Assembly (NCBI RefSeq): GCF_032884065.1
Contig: NC_088873.1
Location: 37,931,823-37,995,822, forward strand
Source: Artemia franciscana
Taxonomy: Eukaryota; Arthropoda; Branchiopoda; Anostraca; Artemiidae
Direction of reading: 5' to 3'
Length of the DNA: 64,000 nt
Shown: positions 35,496-48,699 of the stretch, one piece after another
Numbering within the stretch: position 1 is the first letter of the stretch
Layout: each line of letters opens with the position of its first letter
Notes under the pieces: generated by a model
What the model was told of the DNA's origin: nothing
The model's input: the letters and a program-made list of their open reading frames with translations, nothing else
The model's database searches: none
Program-made: the position numbers and the translations under genes

Positions 35496-37179
35496 AACTC
35501 TATGAAAAATCATCTTCTCTTACCCTGTTTTTGTGTGGAGTTGTGTCTCCTAGTTAATTAGCTTGGTAGTGATGAACAGTGTGATATTTAAAATCAGTTT
35601 ATCAACTTCAAAATAGTACTGTAACTAAATTTGCATTAGAAAAACAAGTTAAGAAAACAGAAAAGTGGAAAAAATGTGTGGTCAAATTCAGAAGTGTTTC
35701 TCAAAGTATCCTACCTTGCTTGTTTTGTGACCAATTGTCATTTTTTTTTTTTTTTTGACTAAGCCCTAGCTTTATTCTCTTTGAAGGACTAAGCCAAGAC
35801 TAGCTTAGGCAAATCAGAAACACATTGCTAGGCTAAATAAAATGGAGCAAAGACACCCTGTCACTGCCTAACCTAGCCTTAATTTTTCATTGATGCTTCA
35901 AACCTGTAATGGTCTATCACTGTATAGAAAGCCCACAAACTTTGAAGCTAATCTGGGAAAAATTACATTTTTGGTCCTCTTGTCCCAGCTGGGGAGGAGA
36001 ATAATCTTGCAAAAAAGTCATTTCCAAGTGTCCAAAGCATATTCCTTCCCTGTGATGTTATTAACAAAAATAAAGTATTAACTTGACTAGCTGGATTTTC
36101 CACTTTCTCTAGTCTATTTGTAATTTTTTTTTAATTCTGTATCTTTTTTTCAGATAAAGGATGAATGGAGCAAAAGTCGGCTTTTTTTCAGGTACTGTTT
36201 TTATTGTAGTATTTAGGTATAACCACAAGGAATGATTACTTATTCTTACCCAAACGTGTATCCATGGGTGGGGGGTCACCTGTTTCAACAAGTGATATTC
36301 AAATTGAACAAAAATACATGTAAACATACTTTTGCTATGTTTTGTAAGTTTGTTTTGTACCCCCACCCCTCCATGAACGAAAATACCCCCTGCCAATAAA
36401 TTCTTGATATTGCCCTATACCAGATATTCTTTTAAACAAAACTAAGAGCTTGCAACCAACAGATGTTCTTAGGGTCTTACAAAGATTATTCTTAGGCCAC
36501 AAGAAAAATTGCTAATAATTGTAAAAACTGAATGTTAGCCTATCCACATATGTCAATTTTTGCCAGTATGTATCACTCATGGGGATGAAAGGGGAATAAA
36601 TATAGAGGAACTTACATGTACCCTGTCTCCCAAGGCTAGTCCTAATGGAACCTTCCTGTGGAAAAAATTTGGCCTCAAAGCGATTTTTTTTCATCCCCTA
36701 TCCTCTCAAGGAAAGATTCTTTGACCCTGCCCTGTCCTCTAGACGGTTGAAATCCATTTATGTTTTAGAGGAAGCAACATTCCTTTGAATTTTTATAATT
36801 TGGAGTGTTTGAATTAGACTGTCATTAAATTAATCTAATTGGAAATCGAGATAGAAGACTTTAGTTTCTTCCTTTACATCCATCTCTAAGTGGCTAGCCA
36901 TTTAGCTGGAAAGGCGTCCCAGGGGGATTACAAGCTACAAACTTATATCCTTAGTAAAGAAATCGGTTTGTAAATATTGTAATTTGGTAATATGGCAGTA
37001 AAGCTAGATGAACCCTTTGTTTTTGGAAGAACATATATCTTTTCTTTTTTAGTTACTATATATAGGTCCTCTTAGCAAAGGGCAGGGACTTAGATCCAGC
37101 ATTTTTATTGGGGGGCAGCAAGAAGGGGTCCGCAAATCGGTAGTCAAGGGGAATTTTCTATCCTTTAGGGGAAAGTAGT

Positions 37180-37425
37180 GGTGGTTCTGGCCTCTTGAAT
37201 TTGCATATGCTCACAGCAAGTATTAAGCATTATTATATAAGTATTACAGTAAGTAAGTTACTGCCAACCATAACCTCTACTTTATTTTAATATGGATAAA
37301 ATTTTAAAAATTCCGAAATTATTATAAATGTTATATTTTTTTTTTGAAATTTGTGCCCCTACAATTTCTGCCTCTGGGTGAGTTCCCACTTAAACCTCCT
37401 CCTCTAAACCAACCTATGGGGAGAG
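37180..37425. repeat. Dispersed repeat beginning GGTGGTTCTGGCC
   Basis: Its start (GTGGTTCTGGCCTCTTG) recurs at 12645 and 42305, and its end (CCCCTACAATTTCTGCC) at 43745. The repeat at 42.3-43.8 kb appears split by an RTE LINE fragment. It has no coding content; a SINE or small DNA element is possible. Confidence 0.55.
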
Positions 37426-39918
37426 GGATGTCGGAAAACTTGTGGAAAACACAAACCTAACTTTTTTTAGGATGTTGAAAATTATGATGATTCTGTTCCG
37501 AATTTTTATCCTGCTATTCTAAAGGAAAATCAAGTCTCTTTGTTCAAAGGGTTTATCGCAGATATGAACCAAAGCTGAGACTGGACCAATAATTGGATCA
37601 CGTTTGTTAATTAATTTGAAGAAAATTGAGCTGCTTTCACTATTAAGATTGTCTTTACTTTTTTTTATTGTGTTAGACCATAGGTGGGAATCAAATTACT
37701 TTTCAACTATCCTTTTATTACTTTTCTATTACTTTAATTACTTACCCTTCTTCTTGTTGTTCTACTTTCAGTTGTTGTTTTTTTTTTAAATTTCGTTCTG
37801 AGCCAAAGAAAGTAAGGAGCTCTCCCCCTTCTTTGTTGGTAACTTTATAAAACGCATCAAAGTTAAGAGCTAGACAAAGCTGTTTTTTACGAAACTGGTC
37901 AACGAACCGATAGTTTGGCCATCTTACATCGCTTAGCCTACAGACGCGCTTATTTGGAATGGATAATTTACATAATCTGTAGCAGCCCAGCTATCCGATC
38001 TGGGACCTGTGTATGGGCTCCTCCACCTGACAGGGAGGATGTACCAAGCGGTTAAAAAGTAAAGATGACTCGTTCTTTACCAAGTCTTCAGTAGAACATT
38101 TTTCTTCAAGTGATAACGAAGAACTAATTATGGGCTCATTTATAAATCCTTGTTTATATTTAATTGCTCTTTATAAATTTGACTTCGTAAGGTAATCATA
38201 AAATGCCACAAGGCACCCAAAAAGTGAACTTCGGGTTGCTTTTCCGTTAAAAAAAAAAGTAACAAAAAGAGTTTTGTCCAATGGACGAATTTCATCTAGA
38301 ACTTTCCCCCAACCTTGCGGAAATTCTCCTCCATGGAGAATCTCCTCTGGAAGTTTTGTTTATATTTGAAATAGCGATAGTATTTTAACTTAAAGTATTT
38401 GAAAAGAAATATGTGAAATATTAACTTATCTGTTAAACATTGTTTGATCAAGAATAGCCCATCCAGTAAATCTGAACAATTCTTGGCATTATTGCAGCAG
38501 ATTTACATTAATAAAACTTGCCAGGGATGACGATCGGATGGGAAAATTTGACACGTAGAGTTTAAAAACTCTCTTCCCCTTTGCATCTTTATAAAAGATT
38601 TTGAAATCTAGAAAGATTACACTGAACTTTTTGTGTAAATCAGGATGTGAGAGGTATACATTTCCGGAAGGGGGGGGGGACTAAATATTTTTTATGTCTA
38701 AATCCCTTCAAGCGAAGCTTGGTCTCCTAGGGCTGCAAGTTAAAACTGATTATAATAGATAAGAGTATGTTCCGCATATATGCGAGCTTAAAATATTCTA
38801 AATTCTGAGAAAAATATATATATATATATATATGCTCACTTTATTTGACTAGTAGCAGGCATTTCTCACGAGTAGCGCTGGTGTTATGTGAAATGCAACT
38901 AATAACAGTAATAATTCTCAATACATTTATGTCAATTCTTGTTTTAGAGCTGGTTAAAAGAAAAAAAAATTATACAAGCAAAATTAGCAAAAAGTCAGTA
39001 TGGTATTGTAAATAGGGAGAGTTCAATATTAATGCCTTAGTATGTGAATCCAAAACGTAAGCACAAAACGTATCAGCACTTATTAGATGCTTCAATTACA
39101 AATTTTAGAATTTGGAGCTATATTGGACTCTTGATTTGAATATTGGAAGTAAAAACTAGCTGATCCCCCTCCCTACTAGCTTCTATGACCAAACTACAAC
39201 CGATGGACTTATCTAGCTACATACGAGTGTTATTATAAAAATCACCAAGTCTTATTTTTTTCGGTGATTTCTCAGTGATACCATTTCTGTCCTATTTGCA
39301 GATGTAAAGGCTGTATTCGTATCCATTTTTGAAACTTTTAAAACAAGAAAATCTAATCTTGAACTGATAGATTTTAGGATGTAAAAGACTTAACTATCAA
39401 GGGAAAAATTTGACCTAATTAAACGTGGTGAAACAGAAAGTATAGTACATTTTTGCAGTTTTTCCATTAACTAGACTCATCTAGTTACTTGATGATGTAA
39501 CTGAAAAATTACAAATTCCCCCCCTCCACCCTACACATTGAAAAATACATTTTGTACCCCCTATATTCGTGTGAATTTACTCTATGCACAGGTATTGGGG
39601 GGGGGGGCAGTTAAACTAGAAGATATTCTGAAAACCAATAGGTAGAAATTTCCTTAATAAAAATGGATTCAAATTTTGTTAAGTTGTATTTAGTTTATGA
39701 CATATGAATTAGATTATCACTCATTTTTTTCTATTTATTATAAATATGCTTTGATTTTTATAGGGTCGAAGGCAGGGGCGATCAAATTATCTAGTTTTTT
39801 TTTATACAAATGACCTCTACCTTCCCAGGAAAAGAATTTCACTTATGACTTCCGGTTTAGTTTTTTTCTTTGTGTGATATGCTCTCTGCAAACACACTCT
39901 CTCATTGTCCAATGTAGC

Positions 39919-39920
<2 letters not shown>

Positions 39921-40000
<80 letters not shown>
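39921..40000. repeat. Poly(A), 80 bases
   Basis: An uninterrupted A80. No retroelement body could be recognised on its left. Confidence 0.97.
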
Positions 40001-40003
<3 letters not shown>

Positions 40004-40329
40004 CAGTAAAACAAACGCTTCTAAAAACGTCAATTGCGTTTCGGATCTTAGGTTTTTCTCAGGTTGCCTTGCGACTAGCGGCTGTAAGTTTCAAACTCAC
40101 CAGAGATAAGGAGATTTTGTACCATAGGGTTAACTCTCTCCCTCCCACTCCGTCAACAAAATATGTGTTCTTCTTGGTCAAGGAAACTATCCGTGAAAGT
40201 TTAGAGGCCGCTAGACACTCAAGACTAAACATACCCCTTATTTTCCTCCGTGAAACCTATCTGTAAAAAATCACCATTTTCTACAATTGACATTTGACCC
40301 TTGCTCCAAGAGTTGTGGGAATAATTTCA

Positions 40330-40510
40330 TTCACTAAGGTATATTTATTGGACTTGACGACTATTCTGAACAAAATGGTTATTCCAAATTTTATTGTATG
40401 TCTTGGGGGTCGAGGGTCGGGTAACAAGGCCACAAGTGGATGCCTGGCTGCCCTTTAGTCACTTTCGTATCTTAGAAGAGATCTAGCAGTTCCATTTCTA
40501 ATCGGAAGAC
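40330..40510. repeat. Diverged fragment of the foldback-family body
   Basis: CGACTATTCTGAACAAAATGG followed by GCCCTTTAGTCACTT and AGATCTAGCAG corresponds to the order at 27345-27470. Confidence 0.6.
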
Positions 40511-40934
40511 CCCCCCCTTCCCAAGTATCTAAGATTCCCTTTTGATGCAAAGTGACCGAGTCAGAAAAGGAACAAATAAATAAGTAATAAATTGAAGGCC
40601 CTTGGATCTTTGTTTAGTCTGATAAGGCTGTTGCCCCTTTCAAACCCTCCTCTTTCTGCTTTAATTTAGCCTTTTCACAATACTTTAATGCAAAATAAAA
40701 GATTTTCGAGATAAAAATTGTTAGAGAGTAAATGTTTTCCAGCTCGGCAACCATAAATATCTGTACTATATATTGGACGGACGTCGCGTTGAAAGTTTGA
40801 AATTTGGGCCTAAAAATGTTTTTTTGGAGCTTGAAATACCCCCATCTTACGCAAAAAGACTCCCTAACCTCTATCCTAACAAATGTGGGGATCTAATGCA
40901 ATGCTGTTTAACTGTATAACTATTAGTATTACTC

Positions 40935-41225
40935 GTTGAACGATAGGCTTGACGCCCTCCTTGCCTTCTAAGGACTAGAACATAATTTAGACTTTGCTGA
41001 AAACAATTCTAATTTCGAGCTGTGTTTTTCTACTTCTCATATTATAGAAAATAAATCACCATCATAACAAAGATTACTAAGAAAATGAATGTGGATTCAC
41101 AGTTTAATATAAATACTGACATTCAATCCTCAAAATCTGAATAATAATAAATTTATTAAAGTTAAAAAGTGAAAACATTTAAAATGTATTTTGTTTTCAA
41201 TAAAATGCAAATTATGTTCTGGTCT
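40935..41225. repeat. Dispersed repeat, partner at 47120-47340
   Basis: Shared blocks are GACTAGAACATA, CAGTTTAATATA and AAAACATTTAAAAT..TATTTTGTTTT in the same order and spacing. They are non-coding. 41530-42300 continues with loosely repeated AT-rich units ending in GTA/GCA trinucleotide runs (42005-42045, 42275-42303). Confidence 0.65.
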
Positions 41226-42299
41226 TTAGAAGGCACTTTGGGTGTCAGCCCTACTACTCTTAGTTTTTGCTCGTTTTGTGTTTGACTCGGTTATAAGAAT
41301 CAATATCAAGGCATACTATTTATATGTCGGAAAATATTTTTCAACGATTTTCTGTAATATACGCCCTTTTAAAAATATGGACACATATAGTATCTTTTTA
41401 TTCAGTTCTACACCTCAACTTTCCCTTAGAAATAAAACTTAATATTCTATTATGTTTTCAAGACATTGTGTCTATGCCTACTATACTACTATAATAGTAG
41501 TAGCCCTGAAAGTCTAAACTTAATGCCCTCAGTCGCTCTTGAAATATTGCTGTCCTATTGACAACCAGCATGCATATAGTTCCTTTATTTAGTTTCCCTT
41601 TCCGTGGATAAGAAACAACTTTTTAAATTAAACCATCTAAAGAAAACGACAACGAAACGCAAAAAAAGAAAAAAAAATAACGACAATCTTTTGTTCTGTT
41701 CAACTGTTTTATTTAAATTAAACTCGTTTTTCTCTCAATTTTTGTAAATGAAAAAATTGTGGGGTCTAACAAATTATTTACTTCACCTTATACCCTTGGC
41801 TTTATCAGTATGCATATAGCATATTTTGTTGTTGTTTTTTCAACATCCCCTTAACACACGCTAACAGTTTCAACAAAATACCGTAAACAGCTGTTCCAGT
41901 ATTGCAGATACGTCCTTTAGACAACCAGCAAGCTCGTAATGTGTTTTGATTTAGGTCAACAATGTCTGAATATTTATTGAAATTTTTACCTTTTTAGTTT
42001 TAACTTTAGTAATAGTAATAGTAGTAGCAGCAGCAGTAGTGGTAGAGGTGGTACTTGAAGCAGTAGTAATAACATACAAATATTGCCTTTTGGTTATTTA
42101 AACACCCCCACAACAATCCCTGTATGTTTTAACTTCATACTCTGAGCCGCTTTTAAGATATTGCTAATTGCCCCCTTTTGATAAACCTCAATGCACACAG
42201 AGTATTTTGATTCAGTTCAACTTCCCCCTCAACATTCCCTGAAATTTTCACCTTCATACCTTTAATCTGGGTTGTAATAGTAGTCACAGTAGTAGTAGC

Positions 42300-43500
42300 A
42301 GTGGTGGTTCTGGCCTTTCTCGCATCCAGAGCAAAGTCTTGATCAAAATGAAAATCACACTATATGAAGAGAGTGAAGGTTGTTTGCCCACAGATAATTG
42401 GGATACGCCTTTCTTCAGGATAATGTCAAACAGGGATGTGTCCTATCCCCATTCCTGCTTCTTGTTGCTATGAACTACATTCCGAGGCAGTATTCACCCT
42501 GGAGTGAATTTTTGCAGTCGACAAATCTCCAACATGGACTTTGCGGATGACGTTGTTCTCCTCGAAGAAGGAAAAAGCAGCTGCAACTGCTACTCGACGC
42601 CATAGATGAAAAAGCCAAAAAATTTGAACTTATAGTGAATGTCAGTAGCACAAAGAGCATGGCTACATCTGATTCTCTGCTGACACTGAAAAGGAATGAT
42701 AAAATAATTGGAACAGGCCAACGAGTTTAAGTACCTCGGTAGTTGGATTGATTATAATGGTGAAATAACCAACGAAAACAGACGAGGATTGGACAAGCTA
42801 TATTGGCTTTTAATAAGTTGGTGCAGTTTTATGGTGCAGTTTCATAGTATTTTATGGTGCAGTAAGAGGGTGTGCTTGAAGCTCTGCCTAGTAAATAACA
42901 GAGTGAAGTGCATTCTCCTTTATGCAAGTGGATGCTCAAAGCAAAATGTTCAACCGGAGAAACGTGTCCTAGCCTTTGGATACATATGCCCTTAAAGAAT
43001 GCTGAATATACCGTGGCAAGACAATATCATGAACATAGTAGCTTGCTAGAAAACCGGTCAAACATTAGTTACTGACCTTTTGAAACATAGGAGATGGACG
43101 TACCTTTGTCACGTCCTTCGTATGCCAGAGGATCGGCTCCCATGTACATTTTATGAGTGGTGCCCTGAAGGGAGGTGCAGAAGAGGTCGCCCGAGACATA
43201 CGTTGTGACGGTGGTATAAACAGGATCTGAGTAGAGGGTAGATTTCCCTTAAACCACAGTAGAGGGGAGATGTCTCTGCAGCTCAGCTCTGCAATATGTA
43301 GCGCGGTTTTGTAGATGCCCTATGCACCATTCCTGGCTCTGGAGGGTCTAAGGTAAACAACCTCTCACTACTGGCCACCGACACTGTAATCGCTAATAGT
43401 ATTTGATTAGCAACTCTTACATTTGTGAAGATTCTTTCGTCTCCTCGTTGCGCAATAAATTCTAGCACATCTATAGGTTTCTTTCAAGGAAATATGTCAG
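42300..43500 (+). mobile_element. RTE/BovB-like LINE fragment
   Basis: In order the plus strand encodes DNVKQGCVLSPFLLLVAMNY near 42425, MDFADDVVLLEE (42535-42570), ELIVNVSSTKSM (42625), EQANEFKYLGSWIDYNGEI (42710-42765) and the tail RWTYLCHVLRMPEDRLPC and CRRGRPRHT (43095-43200), with frameshifts between. It keeps the catalytic ADD. It is 5'-truncated and inactive. Confidence 0.8.
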
Positions 43501-44699
43501 TGTTGAATTATTTTCTGCATGTCTTGGAGTTCGTGGGACAATTGAAAGGGATCTAAATCACCGCAATATATCGCTTTTATTGCTACTTAATTTTATTTTC
43601 AAGGAATGGTGATGAGGATACGGGGAAGATGAAAATATTGGATTCAATTTGCTAATACTTACTGCGAAATGTGCCCTCTAATTTATCTGAATAAAAATAA
43701 AACTTCAAAATATCAAAATGAAAATAGCCATTAGCTTATTTATTTGAAATTATGCGCCCCTAAAATTTCTGCTCCCGGGGAAGTACCCCCCCCCCCATTG
43801 ACTTAGTGGTGGAATTGTGGTTGCGACCGCTTGCTCTGGTTTGGGTTAAGACGAAAGTTATCTTTTTTTATAATTGGTTTTAATATTTGAGTTTTTATTA
43901 AGTTTTTAATTATTAAGGCTGTTTCGTTTTGTAAACAAGTTTGAAACAAGCTTTCAGTTACTTTGTGCGGTCTCTGTTAGATTTTACTAATGACGCATAC
44001 CGCCAAAAAGTATTTAATTATATTTAGGTTTATCATAGGAATCCGTCCGCATTACCACAAAAGCCAACTGAGAGTCGAAAATCTTCATTTCGTAATAGCA
44101 AGGAGGAGAAATTTAAAATCCTAACTTTTTTAGGCTGTCGAAATGATATTTCAGAATTGCTGTCACAACGGGTTGAAAAGCAAAATACTGTCAAAAATTT
44201 GTTTTCGAATCTTGCTATGGCACTGAGGCGAATAAATTGATATCATTACTTTTTCTGGCTGTCTGTATGGGTTTTTGGGTTTGCTTTTTTTGCAAAGCAG
44301 GGTGGTTTTTACAACAGGTGGTTTTGCTGGTTTGCTGGTTTTGGTGGTTACAACAGGGTGGTTTTTGCTGTTTTTTAGGGGATTTGTTTAATAGAAAGTA
44401 AATGTATGAGAAATGCAAAAATTATTAATTTAAGTTTTGGATTTTGGTGAGCAAATGGTGGCCCCTTTACCGCCTATATTCACCTAATTAATGCTCTGCA
44501 ATATGTGACATCACCTCCTCTGTTCATCCTAAAACATTAAAATAAAGGACAAACTATTAGAACTTTAATTAAGGTTCGTATAAGTATATACTTAAGACTA
44601 AGTAAATGAGTTGAAATGCTCCTTCAAAGTTCGGGGTAATCATTTACGAAGAATAGATTTTCGAAAAATCGTTTATAAAACAAGGCAAATAGTTATGTG

Positions 44700-44725
44700 T
44701 TTTTTTTTTTTTTTTTTTTTTTTTT
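44700..44725. repeat. Poly(T), about 26 bases
   Basis: A homopolymer run with no element recognised beside it. Confidence 0.95.
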
Positions 44726-46489
44726 AATCTAGCTGGTACAGATGGGTCTCTGAATTCTCAGTTTGAATTAGTGGACTGGTATCAATTTTTTTTTCAAATA
44801 TTTACTAATAAAATGTTGATAAAAAGTGGATGTTCACACAACCTGAATTAACCGCGGAAATGGAATACAACTACATTATTACTTCAGAATTTCTCACCTT
44901 TTCAATAGCAACCAGTCACAAAATATAGTTATGTTTTTGTATAGGATTACAATTATTTGTCCATAAAATTGTCTAAACTGCTAAATATACCGCTGAGGAT
45001 TTTAATACTTATTTTGATACATGTCATCGAATCATAATTCTCCGATTAGTTCTTTATAAATAAAAATTTTAAAGGGCAATTCTCTTACTTACTGCTAAAT
45101 TTGAGTCAAATTTCAAATTTTTATTTTTTTGCTCAACAGACATATCGAGATTTAAAGTTTGGATTGAATCTATGAAAATCTCAAGATTAAAAAGAAATAA
45201 ATTAGATATCTACCAAGTTAGAAACCAGCTATACCTACGTGCATTTTTATTAGAGTTAATATTTTTCTGACGATTTTGGTCTTTATTCTTCGAATATTTT
45301 AGGATGAATAGAAGAGAAAATACTAACGAAGATCTCTAAAATGACAGGACTAGCCATTATAAACATTCACCAAAATATTAAGGTGGACATCGACCGCGTA
45401 ATAAATAGATATGGCGGTTGTGGAAATACAAAAAGACACTTTTCTTATAAAATTGTCAATTCTGTAACTTAAGCGAAATATATAAAACTTTAAAAAGTGA
45501 AAAGATATGCCAAGTTGTTTTGAAAAGTATAATTTGACCTTTCGTCAAAGTTGATACTGTTTATTAAAACCTTATTTTTAAAAATAATCAGTGATTAGTT
45601 AATAGGCTACTTTATTGCCTATACTTAAAACCCTCGTTTTAGGTTTCTTCTATGCATTTCTATCTCTTCGTTCTGTTTTTCTTGTTACACCCCTGAAAGA
45701 ATTAGTATTTAATGTTTAATATATATTTCACGAATATACAAGTTATATCTTTATCCTCATTTCGTACTCTTCATTACTATCGTAGTTACTAAGCGATGCC
45801 ATAAAGTTAAACGACATGCTAAATGGTTTGACCTATAAAAATTGTCACAAAGAGTGCATGACCCCAAAAGATGGTTCAAGACCAATCTTTTTTTGACCAT
45901 AAAAAGCTGAACTCACTTGCTATAGCGGCCAGAAGTGTAAAGCCAAAAAATTATTCAGAAAATATTAAGTATCATATTTTTTTAGTTGGTGAACAGCTTT
46001 TATTTTTTTATGGCGGGGTGGTTTTATAACTTACTATTTTTGGTATCAGTATTTTTAAACCATTTTAATTTCAACAGATGTATTAGAACTTTAACCCTCA
46101 CCAGATTTTAGATTAAATTTACGACCATTTCCACTACCTACCTACGACACATAATTGTCGAGGTTCCCTGTAAATTGCAGATATGTCTTTGCTCGCAAGT
46201 TCATCGAAGTAACCTATTATCCCCCCCTAAAGAAAATCGTGGATCCTCCCCTGAATGTGGCCCTTTGAAGCCCAAAATCTGGAGATTTCAACTGTTATTC
46301 TTTTAGTAATTTTTACACTGCAGGTAACGCTAGGATATTGCTGACCTTGTATCATAGGCAGTACAAAAGCGCTGGTTAATTAAAAAGTGATGTGGGCACA
46401 ATGTATTATTTTTTTAATTACTTATTTTCTTTTAGACCAGGGTGCCTCGTAAAGGAGTAGTTGTCATAGAAACCTCCAAATGCTTCATT

Positions 46490-47010
46490 CGAATGGAAAT
46501 TGGAAGTATAATGTCCTTTTAATAATCGGAAGTGATTGAAGGGCAACCAGCCCCCCTACGCCCATCATAATCCCAAATGCATTCTATCAAAATTTTGCGA
46601 TTTTCATTTTGTTCAGCGTATTGAAAGGTGCAGTAGTTATGTTTTTGAGGATGATGACCCCCCCCATACGGCCCCTATGACAAGCATTGTAACCTCTACT
46701 ACTACCGCTACCACTACTACTACGACTACCACACTACTCTATTTTCAATATTGAAGGGAAATTTTGTACTAAATAAAAAGACGCTATGTGTACCTACATT
46801 GTCAAAAAAGCGTATGTCAAGAACTGATTTGGGTATAAGTTTGAACTTTCAGAGAATGCCTAAAGGGGAAGATCATCTGACCAAAAGGCAAAATATGCAC
46901 GCTACTACTAATACTACTATCACTGCTAAATTTATTACTACTGCTTCTATTGCAACTACTTGTAAAGGCAATACATGTATACTACTGCTGCTATTAGTAC
47001 TACATCGAGC
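46490..47010. repeat. Inverted family fragment plus ACT/ACC trinucleotide-rich DNA
   Basis: 46525-46690 is an inverse copy of the foldback-family body (ATTTTGTTCAGCGTATTGAA). It is followed by ACTACTACC-type runs at 46695-46735 and again at 46905-46995. Confidence 0.6.
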
Positions 47011-47119
47011 GGCGTAGTGCTTCCAAGCGTAAAACTACCACAAATCCCCCACCAAAAAATAAATGAAACCATTAACTAACAGAAATCACAACAAATAAAC
47101 GAGTCAAACTCAAAACGAG

Positions 47120-47340
47120 CAAAAATTGACATAAGTAGGGCTGACAACCCCTATTCCTCTTTAAGACTAGAACATATTTTGCACTTTCCTAAAAAAAAAA
47201 ATGACCGCGGATTGTCAGTTTAATATACATATACTGATATTTGTTCCATAAAGTTTTAATAATTTTTATTCATTAAAGCCAAAATTGAAAACATTTAAAA
47301 TTTATTTTGTTTTAATAATCAGAAAATTCTTACTGAAATA
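47120..47340. repeat. Dispersed repeat, partner at 40935-41225
   Basis: It has the same order of blocks (GACTAGAACATA, CAGTTTAATATA, AAAACATTTAAAAT) as the partner copy. Confidence 0.65.
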
Positions 47341-47621
47341 ATCAGGGAATTCTTTCGCCTAATTTTTCAAGTATCAAAATGCTGCAATACTGGTTTCCCG
47401 AGATACAAGCCTGAAAAAACAGTTACAGGATTATTACGTAATTTTAACAATCATTTTGACCATGGATCACTTTGAATGAACTAACTGAGAAATTTATTTA
47501 TCCGAAACTCAATCGAGTTTGTCTCAGTCTTCAGTTGAGCACTAGACAGTTCTTATTTATAATTATGAGGATAAAGAAAAGTGAGTCTCTTATTACTTTT
47601 AAATAAAAAAAAAAAAAAACG

Positions 47622-47905
47622 ATTTTTCAACTGAATATAAGAAGCAACATCAAAACCTAAAACGAACAGAAATTATTAAGTATATGAGGGGAGTTGCCCC
47701 CTCCTCAATGCCTCGCTCTTTACGCTAAAGTTTGACTTTATGTTGCAATTATTTAAGAATGGCTCTTGATACACAAAGACCGTTTAATTAGAATATATAT
47801 TTTTTTTAATTAAAAAAACACAAAGCTACCCCCTTCATATACGCAATAATTTATGTCAATTTAAGTGTTAATGTTGATCCTTAGTTTAAGGTAAAAAAAA
47901 ACTTG
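47622..47905. repeat. Foldback repeat family, copy 5
   Basis: TTCAACTGAATATAAGAAGC to about GATCCTTAGTTTAAGG, with paired CGAACAGAAATTATT and inverse arms, the right arm diverged. Confidence 0.75.
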
Positions 47906-48699
47906 TTTTATTTATGATAGTTTTTTTAATTAATGCCGAAAAATCCAGCTCTCACTCCATGGAAAATTCCATTCCCCCACGAAAACTCCTCCATGGAAAG
48001 ATATTTCCACGTAAGCACCCCTGCCAGAAAATCCTCCCCACTCTCCAAAAATATATTCGTAATTCCCAATAGCCAATACTATATGCAAGCAATGGGCCAA
48101 GTTCATAACTTGTAGCCCTTCCCCCGGGGGCTGTGGGGGTCATATCATCCTCAAAGACATAGTTATTAGATCTTTCCACCATGCTGAAGAAAATGGCTAT
48201 CTCACAATTTTGATCGAACAATTTTGGGTACAAAAAAGGGGATATGAAGGGGGCTATCTGCCCTCTAATTAAAATATTTCTCTATGCAGCTAAAGTGTTA
48301 CACTCCCATATCTACGAGCATAGAGGTGGAAAAAGTAAGACAGGTTATCATATCTTTATATTATATGATATGTTTTATATGTATTCTATGTTTCATTAAG
48401 CTTAGTCTTATCCATCGAATGCTACAAGCCTGAGGAAATTTGTCTGATTTTTGAAAAAGGGGGGAACAGCCCCAAAGTTCTTAGAATCCTAATGAAAATC
48501 ACTCTATAAGATTCAGCGTATCAGAGAACCTTACTGTAGAGATTTCAAGCTTATATCTTCAAAAATGTGGAATTTTGTAATTTTTGCCAGAAGAAAGATC
48601 ACGGATGCATGTTTATCTGTTGTCTTTTTATGGCACTTGGTATTAACCAAGTGACATATAGCAATCGCCAATTCTTTCGGTCTGTCTGTCTCTCGGTCT

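Noticed and set aside
37840..37930. Possible DLD first exon on the minus strand (ATGGCCAAACTATCG)
   Set aside because: The frame meets TGA after seven codons and shows no clear presequence joined to a phase-0 donor.
39874..40266. 130-codon open frame with a long Lys run
   Set aside because: The Lys run is the A80 tract, and the rest has no recognisable domain or conserved composition.
44215..44418. Lys/Gln/Pro-rich minus-strand open frame
   Set aside because: It comes from a GGTGGTTTT-type low-complexity stretch; no further support.
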